This document shows positions 6,672 to 14,425 of a stretch of DNA of 35,458 nucleotides, piece by piece. The position numbers were made by a program, and so were the translations under genes. This DNA comes from Methylobacterium planeticum (lineage in GTDB: Bacteria > Pseudomonadota > Alphaproteobacteria > Rhizobiales > Beijerinckiaceae), in the NCBI RefSeq assembly GCF_008806345.1, contig NZ_VZZJ01000038.1:1-35458 (forward strand). The letters are read 5' to 3'. Below the pieces are notes generated by a model. The model saw only the letters and a program-made list of their open reading frames with translations, made no database searches and had not been told where the DNA came from. Each line of letters begins with the position of its first letter. Positions within the stretch are counted from its first letter, which is position 1.

Positions 6672-7807
6672 GAGCGGCCGCCGAGCTGGATCACGGCGAC
6701 GCGGCCATCGGCGAGGCCGACGAGGAGGCGCGTCCCGGCGCCGGCGCCGAGGGCCGCGACGCCCGAGGCCGCGGGGGCGGGCAGGGGGATGCGGGCGCGC
6801 TCGCTGATGCCGCCCTTGAGGGAGACGAGGGCGAGGGCGGCGCGGTCGCCGGTGGGCAGGGCGAGCTCGCGCTGGCCGTCCCGGTCGGTGTCGAGGGTGG
6901 CGGCGAGGTCCGCGTTGTCGATCCCGTCGGTGTAGCCGGGGGCCTCGGCCGAGAGGGTCAGGACGCCCCGGGCGTAGGTCCAGAGCTGGAGCACACCGGC
7001 GCCCTCGGGCGCCCGCACCGCCGCGACCTGCGGCCCGGTGCCGGAGAAATCCCCGATCGCCGCGACCTTGAGCGCGCCTCCCGGCTGGGGCGGGGTGCGG
7101 GCGAGGACCGCCCAGGCGGCATTCGGGGCCTCCCGGCCGATCACCACGAGCTCGGAGGCGCCCTGGCCCGTGGCCGTCACGGCCACGAAGGCGGCCCGCC
7201 CGTTGAGCTGCGCCACGCGCGGCCGGCGCGGCGCGAAGACGGCCTCGGGGCCGGCCGAGACCGTCGCGGTGGCGACCGGCACCGGCTTCGGCTCGGCGCT
7301 CACGGCCACGGGCTGGCGCTCGCGGATGGTGAGGCCGGCCGCGTGGCTGGCGCCGTCGCCGCCCATGGCCCGGGTCGGCCCGGTGAGGTAGGCGCTGATC
7401 GGCCCCGACAGGGCGCGCCGCGCGTTCGGCAGCGCCCCGCGCGGGGTCTCGGCGGCGGCGAGCCCCTCGATCGCCTCGGCGCCCAGGAGCGTCGTGCGCA
7501 CGGCGCCGTCGACGAGGCTGAGGGCCGCGCCGCCCTCCTCGCCCCAGACCACCACGAGGGGAGCCTCGTCCTCCTCGCTCCCCCGCGCGGCGGGGTCGGC
7601 GGTCCGGCCGCCCTTGGGGCGGGCGATCGGCAGGAGGCCGGAGGTCGCGACCGCGACCGCGACCTCGCTGCCGGGGCCGCGCATGGCGGTCACCCGGAAG
7701 GGCAGGTCGAGGATCGCGACGGCGGGGTCGGCCGCGGCGGGCGCGGCGGCGAGCAGGCCGGAGAGCAGCCAGGCGAGCAGCCAGGCCGGCCGCCGGCGCT
7801 CAGACAT
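6668..7807 (-). CDS. Secreted FG-GAP/VCBS-like repeat protein, function unknown
   Basis: A 379-residue exported protein. Residues 1-26 form a signal peptide (WLLAWLLSGLLAAAPAAA, then a cut before DPAV). The remainder is built of short beta-strand repeats with alternating hydrophobic residues, such as LKVAAIGDFSGTGPQVAAVR and ADLAATLDTDRDGQRELAL. The segment D306-x-D308-x-D310-G resembles the calcium-binding loop of FG-GAP/VCBS beta-propeller repeats. I would expect a propeller-like periplasmic protein. The ATG at 7807 lies inside the end of the SDR gene (8-bp overlap), and its stop overlaps the Nudix start by 4 bp, so translation is coupled. It is a candidate sensor or scaffold; no catalytic motif is visible. 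Confidence 0.8.
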   Translation of the reverse strand: MSERRRPAWLLAWLLSGLLAAAPAAADPAVAILDLPFRVTAMRGPGSEVAVAVATSGLLPIARPKGGRTADPAARGSEEDEAPLVVVWGEEGGAALSLVDGAVRTTLLGAEAIEGLAAAETPRGALPNARRALSGPISAYLTGPTRAMGGDGASHAAGLTIRERQPVAVSAEPKPVPVATATVSAGPEAVFAPRRPRVAQLNGRAAFVAVTATGQGASELVVIGREAPNAAWAVLARTPPQPGGALKVAAIGDFSGTGPQVAAVRAPEGAGVLQLWTYARGVLTLSAEAPGYTDGIDNADLAATLDTDRDGQRELALPTGDRAALALVSLKGGISERARIPLPAPAASGVAALGAGAGTRLLVGLADGRVAVIQLGGRS

Positions 7808-8552
7808 GCTGTCCGCCGTTGATGTGCAGCTCGGCCCCGGTCACGTAGGACGAGGCCTCGGTGCACAGGAAGTAGATCGCCTTGGCCACCTCGTCGGGGG
7901 TGCCGAGGCGCCGCTGCGGGATCTGCTCGACGAGCTTCTCGGTGCCGGGCGAGAGGATCGAGGTGTCGATCTCGCCGGGGGAGATCGCGTTGACCCGCAC
8001 GCCCAGGGGGCCGAAATCGGCGGCCATCTCGCGGGTGAGGCCGGCGAGCGCCGCCTTCGAGGTGCCGTAGGCCGCCCCCGCGAAGGGGTGGACCCGCGAG
8101 CCCGCGATCGAGGTGACGTTGACGATCGAGCCCTTGGCGCGGGTGAGCTCGTCGCAGAGGCCCCGGGCGAGCAGGATCGGGGCGAAGACGTTCACCTGGA
8201 ACACCCGCTGCCAATCGGCCCAGGGCGTCGAGATCGCGCCGAGGCGCTCGCCCTCGGGGCCCTTGGGCGAGATGCCCGCATTGTTGACGAGGGCGTGGAG
8301 CAGCCCGCCCTCGGCGGCGAGGCGCTCGGCCACCTCGCGGACGCCCCGGACCGTGTCCTCGGCATCCGCGAGGTCGACCTGGAGATGGTCCTCGGGGCCC
8401 ATCTCCCAGGGGCAGTTCTCCGGGAAGGGGTGGCGCGAGCAGGTGATGACGCGCCAGCCCGCGGCGGAGAACCGCTTGACGGTGGCGTGGCCGATGCCGC
8501 GGCTCGCACCCGTGAGCAGCATCACGCGCCGACGTTCATTGGATATGGCCAA
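7800..8552 (-). CDS. Short-chain dehydrogenase/reductase (SDR), TTG start
   Basis: A 250-residue NAD(P)-dependent oxidoreductase of the classical SDR family. The cofactor motif TGASRGIG is at residues 14-21, NNAG at 90-93, catalytic Ser148 in VTSIAG, and Tyr162-x3-Lys166 in AYGTSK. The C-terminal part (PGEIDT, then YVTGAELHINGGQHV) is also typical of the family. The start is TTG at 8552, supported by GAGG 8 nt upstream; the next ATG at 8522 would cut the first beta strand and has no ribosome site. It is the first gene of the overlapping operon with the FG-GAP-like, Nudix and TIGR02301 genes. The substrate is not deducible; ketone or sugar-alcohol reduction is typical. Confidence 0.92.
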   Translation of the reverse strand: MAISNERRRVMLLTGASRGIGHATVKRFSAAGWRVITCSRHPFPENCPWEMGPEDHLQVDLADAEDTVRGVREVAERLAAEGGLLHALVNNAGISPKGPEGERLGAISTPWADWQRVFQVNVFAPILLARGLCDELTRAKGSIVNVTSIAGSRVHPFAGAAYGTSKAALAGLTREMAADFGPLGVRVNAISPGEIDTSILSPGTEKLVEQIPQRRLGTPDEVAKAIYFLCTEASSYVTGAELHINGGQHV

Positions 8553-8829
8553 GGCCCTGCCTCTCGATCCGCGGGCCCGGCCGGCGAGGGTTCCGCCGGC
8601 GGGCTCTGCAGCCTCCCAGGTGTAAGGGGCGCGCCACGGGAAATCCAGGGTCCGTGCCGCGCCGCAGCAACCCCGGCAGGCCTCGTCCCTCGCCCATCTT
8701 CGGCCGTGCCCGCCCGCGCGATCGGCGCGACGATCGGCATGCGCGCCCTTGACGCGGGGCCGCCGCGGACAAGATCACGCGGCGATCCCGCGCCCGGGCC
8801 GGCCGGGGCGATCTCGCCGAGGACCCGCG

Positions 8830-9465
8830 ATGCGCCCGCCCGCCGCCCTCCGTCCGCTCGCAGCACTCTTGGGACTGACGCTCATGACGCAACCCGGCCA
8901 GTCGCAGGACCGGATGCCGGAGATCCCGGCCGGTCAGCTCAGCGAGGCGCAGACGCGGGCGGCCGCGGAGTTCGAGCGCACCCGCAAGACGCCGGTCTTC
9001 GGCCCCTTCGTGCCGCTCCTGCGCAGCCCCGAATTCATGATCACGGCGAGCAACATGGGGCTCTACCTGCGCTACAACAGCGTGCTGCCCCTGAAGATCA
9101 GCGAGTTCGTGATCCTGCTGGTCGCCCGGGAATGGACGCAGCAGCTCGAGTGGCACATCCACGCCCCGATCGCCCTCAAGGCCGGGCTCGATCCGGCGAT
9201 CGTCGAGGCGGTGCGGGAGGGCCGCCGGCCCGGCCAGATGCCCGACGACGAGGCCCTGGCCTACGCCTTCTCGAGCGAGCTGCGGCAGAACAAGGCGGTG
9301 AGCGACGCGACCTACGCGGCGGTGGTCGCCCGCTTCGGCGAGCAGGGCGCCATCGATCTGGCCGGCATCAACGGCTATTACGCCCTCCTGGCCATGTCGA
9401 TGAACATGGCCCGCACCGCCCTGCCGGGCGGCGCGCCCCCGCCCTTGCCGCCGCTGATCCGGTAG
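8830..9465 (+). CDS. Exported carboxymuconolactone decarboxylase-like protein
   Basis: A 211-residue protein with an N-terminal signal peptide (about 26 residues: LAALLGLTLMTQPGQSQ) followed by a CMD-fold helical domain. The core helix reads KISEFVILLVAREWTQQLEW, with Glu92 and a W-H-x-H arrangement at 108-111. This matches the gamma-carboxymuconolactone decarboxylase subgroup rather than AhpD, because the peroxidase CxxC pair is absent. The frame is open upstream of 8830, but the ATG at 8830 has a GAGGA ribosome site 7 nt before it and directly begins the signal peptide. An exported member is unusual for a family normally cytoplasmic. It is convergent with the IalB-like gene, only 8 bp apart. 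Confidence 0.85.
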   Translation: MRPPAALRPLAALLGLTLMTQPGQSQDRMPEIPAGQLSEAQTRAAAEFERTRKTPVFGPFVPLLRSPEFMITASNMGLYLRYNSVLPLKISEFVILLVAREWTQQLEWHIHAPIALKAGLDPAIVEAVREGRRPGQMPDDEALAYAFSSELRQNKAVSDATYAAVVARFGEQGAIDLAGINGYYALLAMSMNMARTALPGGAPPPLPPLIR

Positions 9466-9473
9466 AGGCGGCC

Positions 9474-10160
9474 TCAGCGGATGGCCGCGAGGGCGCCCGC
9501 GAGGCCGTCGAGGGTGGTGGAGAGCCGGATCGGGGCCGCCTCCGCGTCCGCCCGGTAGGCGATCTCCACCGCCGCCCCCGCCCGGATCGCGGCCCGCAGC
9601 CCCGGCGTCACCGGGAGGAAGCCGAGGCATTGGCGCGCGTCGCAGCGCGCGAGGTCGATCGCCCGGGGGCCGGCGGCCGCGATCCGCAGGGTCAGGAGCG
9701 GACGCGCCGGGCCGGCGATCGGCGCGCGCAGGATGAAGGCCGGGGCGCCCGCGCGGGTCGCGGACAGGGACCAGCTGAAGGCGACGACGCCCGACCGGTC
9801 GAGGATCGTCTGGGAGACGTTGCAGATCTTCGTCCGGCGGCGAAGGTCCTCGTCGCAGATCAGGGTCCAGGGCCCGAAGGGCTGGATCAGGCGTCGCACG
9901 CTGCCGCGCGGCGCGCCCTCCGGCACCGCGATGTCGGCGGGCTTGAGACGGTAGGCCGGCTCCGGATCCGGCGCCGGCGCGCCGGCCTCGGGCGCGCTCA
10001 GGCCCCGCAGCTGCGGCGCCTCTGGCGAGGCCCCGGCGAGGAGCACGAGGCCGAGCGCCCCGAGGCCGGCGCGCATCGCGGAGGACTTTGCTCCGCCCTT
10101 CCGGGCTCGGGCCCGGCGGCCGGTCGCTCCGAACCCGGAGCCCGCGGGGGAGGCGGCCAT
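9474..10160 (-). CDS. Invasion-associated locus B (IalB)-like secreted protein
   Basis: A protein of about 228 residues with the IalB domain found in Bartonella and many Hyphomicrobiales. The signature is FGPWTLICDE followed by KICNVSQTI, with a conserved cysteine pair, then a second pair DLARCDARQC. Two starts are possible. The ATG at 10160 has GAGGG 6 nt upstream, overlapping the adhesin stop, and gives a long Arg-rich n-region before the signal helix (MRAGLGALGLVLLAGA). The ATG at 10076 starts the signal peptide directly but has no good ribosome site. I prefer 10160. It follows the trimeric adhesin by 8 bp and is surely co-transcribed, so a role in the envelope during surface attachment or host contact is likely but inferred. 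Confidence 0.85.
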   Translation of the reverse strand: MAASPAGSGFGATGRRARARKGGAKSSAMRAGLGALGLVLLAGASPEAPQLRGLSAPEAGAPAPDPEPAYRLKPADIAVPEGAPRGSVRRLIQPFGPWTLICDEDLRRRTKICNVSQTILDRSGVVAFSWSLSATRAGAPAFILRAPIAGPARPLLTLRIAAAGPRAIDLARCDARQCLGFLPVTPGLRAAIRAGAAVEIAYRADAEAAPIRLSTTLDGLAGALAAIR

Positions 10161-10168
10161 GGCGGCCC

Positions 10169-12799
10169 TCAATCGAGGGTGAAGCTCGCGCCCGCCCCGA
10201 AGCCGAAATCGCGGCCCGTGGTGGCGCCGGTGGCGTTGAGGCGGGCCGAGCCGTCGGGCAGCGTGTAGCCGAGCCCGAAGGCCCCCGCGCCCTCGCCGCG
10301 CCAGACGCCGCCGCCGGCCGCGAGGCTGAGTTTGCCCGGGCGATCGTCGAAGCGCAGGGATGCGGCGGCGAGCCCCACCGCCGCGGCGCGCCGTGCCTCG
10401 AGCTTGGCGTTGCCGACCTCGCGCGACAGCCCGGACACCGCGCTGCCGAGGCCGACGACGCGCTCCTCGAGGCTCCCGACGCGGCGGTCGAGCTGGCCGA
10501 CCTGCTGTTCGATCCGGCCGATCTGCTGGCCGAACTGGCCGACCTGCTGCCCGACGCCGTCCATCCGCCGATCGAGGACGGCGACGCGCTGGTCGGTGTA
10601 GCGGACGGCTTGGCCGTAGCCCGCGGCGACCTGCTGGTCGGTGTAGGCGAAGCTCTCGCCCCGGGCCTTGGCGACCTGCGCGGTCACCTGCCCGAGATTG
10701 GCCGCGTCGGTCGCCGCGACCCCGGCCGCGACGCGGCGCAGGAGGACCGGCTGGTTCGGATCGCCCCCCGCCAGGGTGACGCTGTTGGCGCGCCCGCCCG
10801 TCGACGCGTCGACGTCGTACTTCACCCCGGTGCTGTCGAGCGCGGTGATCGCGCCGCCGACGCTGCCGTAGCTGCGTCCGCCGACCGCGTAGCTCGGGCC
10901 GGTGAAGCGGCCATCCTGGTCGAAGCCCGCGCCGCCCCCGAGGGCGCCCGCCAGGGCGTTGCCGGTGCCGCGCAGCTGGCGCAGGTTCACCGCGTCGGTG
11001 TTCTGGGTGCCGCCGGCCAGGTTGGTGATCTGGCGCTCGGACCCGATCGTCCCGACCGAGACGGCGCCCGCCGTCGAGGCCACGCGGGTGCCGGAGAAGG
11101 CCTCCGCGCCGCCGCCGAGCCCGGCGCGGTCGGCGACCGACCCGGTGCCGAGGGCGACGCCCCGCAGGTTCAGGGCGCTGGCGCCGGCCCCCATCGCCAC
11201 GCTGTCGGTGCCCACGGCCTGCGCGGCCGGCCCCGTCGTCCGGACCGCGAAGTAGCGGCTCCCGACGGTGTTCAGCGTCGTGATCGCGGCGTCGAGGGTG
11301 CTGATGGCGCCCCCGACCGTGTTGAGGACCTGGCCCTGCACGGTGTATTTCGGCGCCGTCAGGGTGCCGTCCGCCGCGAACACGGCGCCGCCCCCGAGGG
11401 CACCCGCCAGGGCGTTGCCGGTGCCGCGCAGCTGGCGCAGGTTCACCGCGTCGGTGTCCTGGGTACCGCCGGCCAGGTTGGTGATCTGGCGCTCGGACCC
11501 GATCGTCCCGACCGAGACGGCGCCCGCCGTCGAGGCCACGCGGGTGCCCGAGAAGGCCTCTGCGGCGCCCGCGAGCCCGGCACGGTCGGCGACCGACCCG
11601 GAGCCGAGGGCGACGCCCCGCAGGTTCAGGGCGCTGGCGCCGGCCCCCATCGCCACGCTGTCGGTGCCGACGGCCTGCGCGGCCGGCCCCGTGGTCCGGA
11701 CCGCGAAGTAGCGGCTCCCGTCGGTGTTGAGCGTCGTGATCGCGGTGTCGAGGTTGCTGATGGCGCCCCCGACCGTGTTCAGGACCTGGCCCTGCACGGA
11801 ATATCTCGGCGCCGTCAGGGTGCCGTCCTGCGCGAAGACGGCCCCGCCGCCGAGGGCGCCCGCCAGGGCGTTGCCGGCGCCGCGGAGCTGGCGCAGGTTG
11901 ACCGCGTCGGTGTCCTGGGTGCCGCCGGCCAGGTTGGTGACCTGCCGCAGATTCGTCGCGTTGCCGACCGAGACCGCCCCGAGCGTGCCGGACACCGCCG
12001 TGCCGGAGAACGCCTCCGTGCCGTTGAGGGCGCCGCGCAGGGCCACCGATTCGAACCCGAGGGCGACGCCGCCGGCCGTGCTCGACCGGGCGTTGGCGCC
12101 GAGGACGACGGAGCCGGCGGCGGCGCCCGTGGCCTTCGCGGCCACGCCGAGCACCGTCGCGTTGTCGGCGGCGCTCTCCGTGGAGTTGTTGCCGATGGCG
12201 ATGCTGTTCCGCCCGCTCGCCGTGGTCTGGCCGCCGATCGCCATGGAATCGAGGCCGGTCGCGCTGGCTTGGTTTCCGAACGCGATGTTGTCGCCCGCCG
12301 AGTTGGGGCTGGTCGCGGTCGCATAGCTTCCGATCGCGATGTTGGAGCCGAAAAACGCATCTCCGGCCACGGCATTGTAGCCGATCGCGATGCCCCCCGC
12401 CGTCCCTCCGGTCGATGTGCCGGCGCGGCCCGCGAAAGCGTTGCTCCCCTGGGCGAAGCTGTAGGGACCGATCGCCAGGGCATCCCGTCCGACGGCGGTC
12501 GCGGCGGTGCCGTCGGCTCTGCTATTCTCGCCGACCGCCGTCGCGCCGGCCCCCGTCGCGCTCGCGCCGGTTCCGGCCGCGTATTGGGCGCGGGCCGGCC
12601 CGGATCCGATCAGGGCCAGGGCGCCCAGGATCGGCACGGTCAGGATCGGCGCAGCGAGGAGACGGGCGACGAGGCCGAAGGCGGGATACCCGGGACGATG
12701 CCGCACGGGGAGCCGGCCGGGCCGGTCCCCGCCGATCGATGGGGGAATGGGCATGAAGGTACGCTGATGATGCGTCAGGCCAAGGACGGCTTGACTCAT
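10169..12799 (-). CDS. Trimeric autotransporter adhesin (YadA-like)
   Basis: An 876-residue outer-membrane adhesin. Residues 1-72 are a long signal sequence ending GSGPARAQ, as in autotransporters with extended signal peptides. Residues about 73-245 form a YadA-type head of short repeats (AxGxxAxAxGxxA: TAVGENSRADGTAATAVG and similar). From about 245 to 690 come three copies of a 152-residue head-neck module, each with the neck motif DAVNLRQLRG. Residues about 700-800 are a heptad coiled-coil stalk (QQVGQFGQQIGRIEQQVGQL), and the last 75 residues are the beta-strand anchor that trimerises to a 12-stranded pore. The C-terminus ends ASFTLD, not in the usual terminal aromatic. Start: ATG 12799; Met16 is an alternative. 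It is the first gene of an operon with the IalB-like gene. Confidence 0.95.
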   Translation of the reverse strand: MSQAVLGLTHHQRTFMPIPPSIGGDRPGRLPVRHRPGYPAFGLVARLLAAPILTVPILGALALIGSGPARAQYAAGTGASATGAGATAVGENSRADGTAATAVGRDALAIGPYSFAQGSNAFAGRAGTSTGGTAGGIAIGYNAVAGDAFFGSNIAIGSYATATSPNSAGDNIAFGNQASATGLDSMAIGGQTTASGRNSIAIGNNSTESAADNATVLGVAAKATGAAAGSVVLGANARSSTAGGVALGFESVALRGALNGTEAFSGTAVSGTLGAVSVGNATNLRQVTNLAGGTQDTDAVNLRQLRGAGNALAGALGGGAVFAQDGTLTAPRYSVQGQVLNTVGGAISNLDTAITTLNTDGSRYFAVRTTGPAAQAVGTDSVAMGAGASALNLRGVALGSGSVADRAGLAGAAEAFSGTRVASTAGAVSVGTIGSERQITNLAGGTQDTDAVNLRQLRGTGNALAGALGGGAVFAADGTLTAPKYTVQGQVLNTVGGAISTLDAAITTLNTVGSRYFAVRTTGPAAQAVGTDSVAMGAGASALNLRGVALGTGSVADRAGLGGGAEAFSGTRVASTAGAVSVGTIGSERQITNLAGGTQNTDAVNLRQLRGTGNALAGALGGGAGFDQDGRFTGPSYAVGGRSYGSVGGAITALDSTGVKYDVDASTGGRANSVTLAGGDPNQPVLLRRVAAGVAATDAANLGQVTAQVAKARGESFAYTDQQVAAGYGQAVRYTDQRVAVLDRRMDGVGQQVGQFGQQIGRIEQQVGQLDRRVGSLEERVVGLGSAVSGLSREVGNAKLEARRAAAVGLAAASLRFDDRPGKLSLAAGGGVWRGEGAGAFGLGYTLPDGSARLNATGATTGRDFGFGAGASFTLD
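10529..11896. repeat. 456-bp tandem coding repeat in the adhesin gene (three copies)
   Basis: The neck-encoding segment recurs at exactly 456-bp steps: the same GTTCACCGCG-type sequence begins at 10985, 11441 and, slightly diverged, at 11897. The first two copies are nearly identical over most of their length; the unit equals 152 codons, so unequal recombination would keep the frame. The bounds given are approximate. Confidence 0.85.
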
Positions 12800-12833
12800 C
12801 GGTAACCATAGGAATCCTGCTTTAAGACCTTAT

Positions 12834-12858
12834 GTTCGGGGACCGTCCGGGGCCGAAC
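12834..12858. promoter_or_regulatory. Inverted repeat in the AT-rich upstream region of the adhesin gene
   Basis: GTTCGG at 12834-12839 and CCGAAC at 12853-12858 surround 13 nt. It lies 35-60 bp upstream of the adhesin ATG, in the most A/T-rich stretch of this neighbourhood (12800-12930). It could be an operator or a leader hairpin. I see no convincing -35/-10 pair. Confidence 0.35.
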
Positions 12859-12945
12859 GTTGAATAAACAAAATAAGTCCAAAAGTAGAGTCCACGCGGA
12901 CGTCCCTCTGGATTTGACAAGAAACGTGCCTTTACCGGCGCGACC

Positions 12946-13593
12946 TCAGGGATAGAGGCGCGACCGGCTCCAGGCCGCGTCCGGCGCGGTCTCGCCGATC
13001 CGGGTGAAGCGGACGCGGTCGTGCAGGCGGAAATCGCCGTTCTGCCAGAACTCGATGCTCACCGGCTCGATGCGGAACCCCGTCCAGTGCTCGGGCCGGG
13101 GCACGGGGGCGTTCTCGTAGCGGGCGGCGAGCGCCGCCACCTCGGCCATCAGGGTCGCCCGGTCGGGAAGGGGCCGCGATTGCCGGCTCGCAAGGGCGCC
13201 CAGCCGGCTCTCGCGGTGCCGGCTCGCGAAATAGTCATCCGCCTCCTGCGCGGTGACGCGCGTCACGCGGCCGCGGACGCGCACCTGCCGGCGCAGGCTC
13301 TTCCAGTGCAGCACGAGGGCGGCCTGCGGGTTCTGCGCCAGCTCCTCGCCCTTGGCGGATCCGACATTGGTATAGAAGACGAAGCCGCGCCGGTCGAAGC
13401 CCTTCAGCAGCACGATCCGCACGTCCGGCAGCCCGTCGGCCCCGCAGGTCGCGAGCGCCATCGCGTTCGGATCCTCCGGCTCGGCGGCCTCGGCCCGCGC
13501 CATCCAGGCGGCGAACAGCCCGAACGGATCCTCGCTCAGGGTGAAGTCGGCCGCATCCTGCGGCGCGGAATCATCGATCCTTAACTGGTCCAA
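12946..13593 (-). CDS. pdxH: Pyridoxamine 5'-phosphate oxidase, TTG start
   Basis: A 215-residue FMN enzyme that oxidises pyridoxine or pyridoxamine 5'-phosphate to pyridoxal 5'-phosphate. Family landmarks: DPFGLFAAWMARA near residue 22, VRIVLLKGFDRRGFVFYTN (58-76) for FMN and substrate contact, ALVLHWKSLRRQVRVRG (91-107), SRQSRPL, and the invariant C-terminus RLYP. The start codon is TTG at 13593..13591, supported by GAGGA 8 nt upstream; no in-frame ATG exists before the conserved region. It diverges from the lipoprotein gene. PLP made by this enzyme is the cofactor of the two cysteine desulfurases further on, but there is no operon link. Confidence 0.96.
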   Translation of the reverse strand: MDQLRIDDSAPQDAADFTLSEDPFGLFAAWMARAEAAEPEDPNAMALATCGADGLPDVRIVLLKGFDRRGFVFYTNVGSAKGEELAQNPQAALVLHWKSLRRQVRVRGRVTRVTAQEADDYFASRHRESRLGALASRQSRPLPDRATLMAEVAALAARYENAPVPRPEHWTGFRIEPVSIEFWQNGDFRLHDRVRFTRIGETAPDAAWSRSRLYP

Positions 13594-13761
13594 GGTCTAT
13601 TCCTCGCCTGTGACATCCGGGTCGGGGGCACCGACGTGGAGTGTGATCGAGCACGTCGTCCCGTCGTGAGTTCAGGTGTAATGCGTCGTCGCGACTGTAA
13701 AGGCCCCGCCGCAGCGACACAGCGGCTCTCCCGTCGAACTTTTACGCGCCCGAGGGCCGGC

Positions 13762-14214
13762 ATGCCGGCCGGGCCCCTCGTCGCCCTCTGCCTCCTGCTG
13801 CCGATCGGCGGCTGCAGCCAGCCGCTCCTGATCTTCCAGAGCGAGGCCGCCAAGCCCGCGGAGGTCGCCGAGATGAGCCCGGAGCCCACGGTGACGGGCA
13901 GCATCGCTCGGCGGCCGACGAGCTTCGGCGCCGACCTCGGCGAGGAGGATTGGCGCCGGGCCCACGCGGCGCTGACCGTCGCCCTCGATCCGCAGGGCAA
14001 CGGGCGCCCGGTGAAGTGGGACAATCCGGAGACGAGCCTGCGCGGCTCGGTCAACCCGACGGGCCTGCCTTACGTCGCCAACGACGAGATCTGCCGCGAC
14101 TTCCTCGCCTCGGTGATCACGCCGGAGAACAGCCGCTTCGTGCGCGGCACGGGCTGCAAGCTCTCGGGGGGCAGCTGGGAACTCAAGCGCGTGCGCCCCG
14201 GCAGAACCACCTGA
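13762..14214 (+). CDS. RT0821/Lpp0805-family surface lipoprotein
   Basis: A 150-residue predicted outer-membrane lipoprotein. The signal peptide MPAGPLVALCLLLPIGGC ends in a lipobox (IGGC), with Cys18 as the lipidated residue. The C-terminal domain (residues about 55-145) fits the RT0821/Lpp0805 or 17-kDa-antigen-like family: PVKWDNPETSLRGSVNPTG, then the paired cysteines CRDF and GTGCKL. The frame is open back to 13636, but the ATG at 13762 has GAGGG 7 nt upstream and places the lipobox at the normal distance; a longer start would bury it. Function is unknown beyond envelope localisation. It precedes the DnaJ-family gene by about 210 bp on the same strand. Confidence 0.83.
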   Translation: MPAGPLVALCLLLPIGGCSQPLLIFQSEAAKPAEVAEMSPEPTVTGSIARRPTSFGADLGEEDWRRAHAALTVALDPQGNGRPVKWDNPETSLRGSVNPTGLPYVANDEICRDFLASVITPENSRFVRGTGCKLSGGSWELKRVRPGRTT

Positions 14215-14425
14215 GGCGCCGCCCGCGGCAACGCGCACGGGCATTGGGACGTTGTGGTCCCGGGACGCCGGCGTCGCCCGGTCCGAATGCGAACCTGCGG
14301 CTTGACGCGGCGCGCCGTTGCGCCGACTTTTGCCGGAGACCGCGTTGCAAAGAAGCAACACATCCTCCACATGACGGGGGACCTGTTGTGACCCGCCACG
14401 CGCGGCACCGAAATCCGAAAGTCCG

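Noticed and set aside
7494..10268. Plus-strand frame of about 920 codons
   Set aside because: It crosses the operon of minus-strand genes and reads through the decarboxylase-like gene in another frame; no family motifs.
10088..12805. Plus-strand open frame of about 900 codons opposite the adhesin gene
   Set aside because: It is the reverse complement of the repetitive adhesin; the repeated peptide units only mirror the 456-bp repeats.
14302..14330. TTGACG at about 14302 as -35 of the dnaJ-like gene
   Set aside because: No recognisable -10 element at 16-18 bp distance.
14343..14358. GTTGC-AAAGAA-GCAAC hairpin upstream of the dnaJ-like gene as a heat-shock CIRCE element
   Set aside because: CIRCE is TTAGCACTC-N9-GAGTGCTAA; this 5-bp stem does not match and is too short to claim as an operator.
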